Source: Klebsormidium nitens
Lineage: Eukaryota; Streptophyta; Klebsormidiophyceae; Klebsormidiales; Klebsormidiaceae
Direction: 5' to 3'
NCBI GenBank assembly: GCA_000708835.1
Contig: DF236978.1
Span: forward strand, 280,264 to 344,263
DNA length: 64,000 bases
Positions within the stretch are counted from its first letter, which is position 1. Each line of letters starts with the position of its first letter. Shown here piece after piece: positions 63,673 to 64,000 of this stretch. The position numbers and the translations under genes were made by a program. A model generated the notes under the pieces. That model was not told the origin of the DNA and did no database searches. It worked only from the letters and a program-made list of their open reading frames with translations.

Positions 63673-64000
63673 CTGAAAGGTGTCAATTGTGTAAGGATTT
63701 GCGTAGAGCAATGATCAAGCCAACCGATACGTGTGACCAGCGTGTGTGAGTCGACAGTCTTCTTGCACTACCGTACGGGTAGTACCGCATGCTGTCAATG
63801 GCGCAGACTCCTTTGCTGAGTGATTGGGCGCTCGGTGAGCTAGATAATACGGTACCTACCGTAGTACGGTGCTGGCGGTAGTACCTTATTTGGTGAGCAT
63901 CTCGAAAGATGCTCATTGCTTTAATACCTGCTTTAAAGGGTACCGTCATTTTGAAGTGGCACCCCCTTAGGTATTCTGTTGGGGGGGGAGGCTTGGGTTT
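63673..64000. other. Right-end sequence with GTAC/TACGGTA repeats
   Basis: Short palindromic words (CCGTAC, TACGGTA, GGTACC) are clustered between 63770 and 63945, and a G-run lies at 63981-63988. No coding feature seen. Confidence 0.4.

Overview
The window is nuclear DNA from a photosynthetic eukaryote. Every recognisable gene but one is split by introns with GT-AG borders (one is GC-AG). Several proteins match land-plant families: the S-adenosylmethionine carrier, plant-type CPBP membrane protease, plant-type ER M28 metallopeptidase, DHHC S-acyltransferase and an amidase. The mixed GC content and small introns suggest a streptophyte alga (Klebsormidium-like), but that genus is an inference. 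There is no operon structure, phage or CRISPR array.

Layout, left to right: SDR oxidoreductase (+, 265-4434, with a fold-back element in an intron and a frame-breaking 4-nt excess in exon 1); SAM carrier (+, 5015-11769); coiled-coil protein (-, 13198-18003); CPBP intramembrane protease (+, 18639-21591); multipass membrane protein of unknown family (-, 22583-24791); a poor stretch; an intronless LuxI/FeeM-like GNAT acyltransferase (+, 28043-28741); DHHC palmitoyltransferase (-, 29575 to about 34.8 kb); unknown, possibly plastid, protein (+, 36079-39298); ERMP1-like peptidase (-, 40312-55707); amidase (+, 55985-61194); a poor stretch; and one exon of a gene running in from the right (-, 63526-63672). 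From the SAM carrier on, genes alternate strand, giving convergent 3' ends and short divergent promoters (for example 55708-55984). Exon joins were tested by reading-frame phase. Most chains join in frame from start to stop, which is strong support for the models.

The most striking feature is not a gene. At eight exon borders in four unrelated genes, the intron next to the exon carries one or more decayed copies of the exon edge together with its splice site. Six are exon 'heads' (acceptor plus first 35-95 nt) repeated upstream of the real exon. Two are exon 'tails' (last part plus donor) repeated downstream. Repeat spacing is about 100-175 bp. The richest case is the SAM carrier, where one exon is preceded by four progressively more decayed head copies. 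In the amidase, the upstream decoy keeps the AG acceptor while the real exon has GG. I interpret this as recurrent tandem duplication across exon-intron borders followed by decay of the outer copies, a possible route of intron growth and of cryptic or alternative splicing in this genome.
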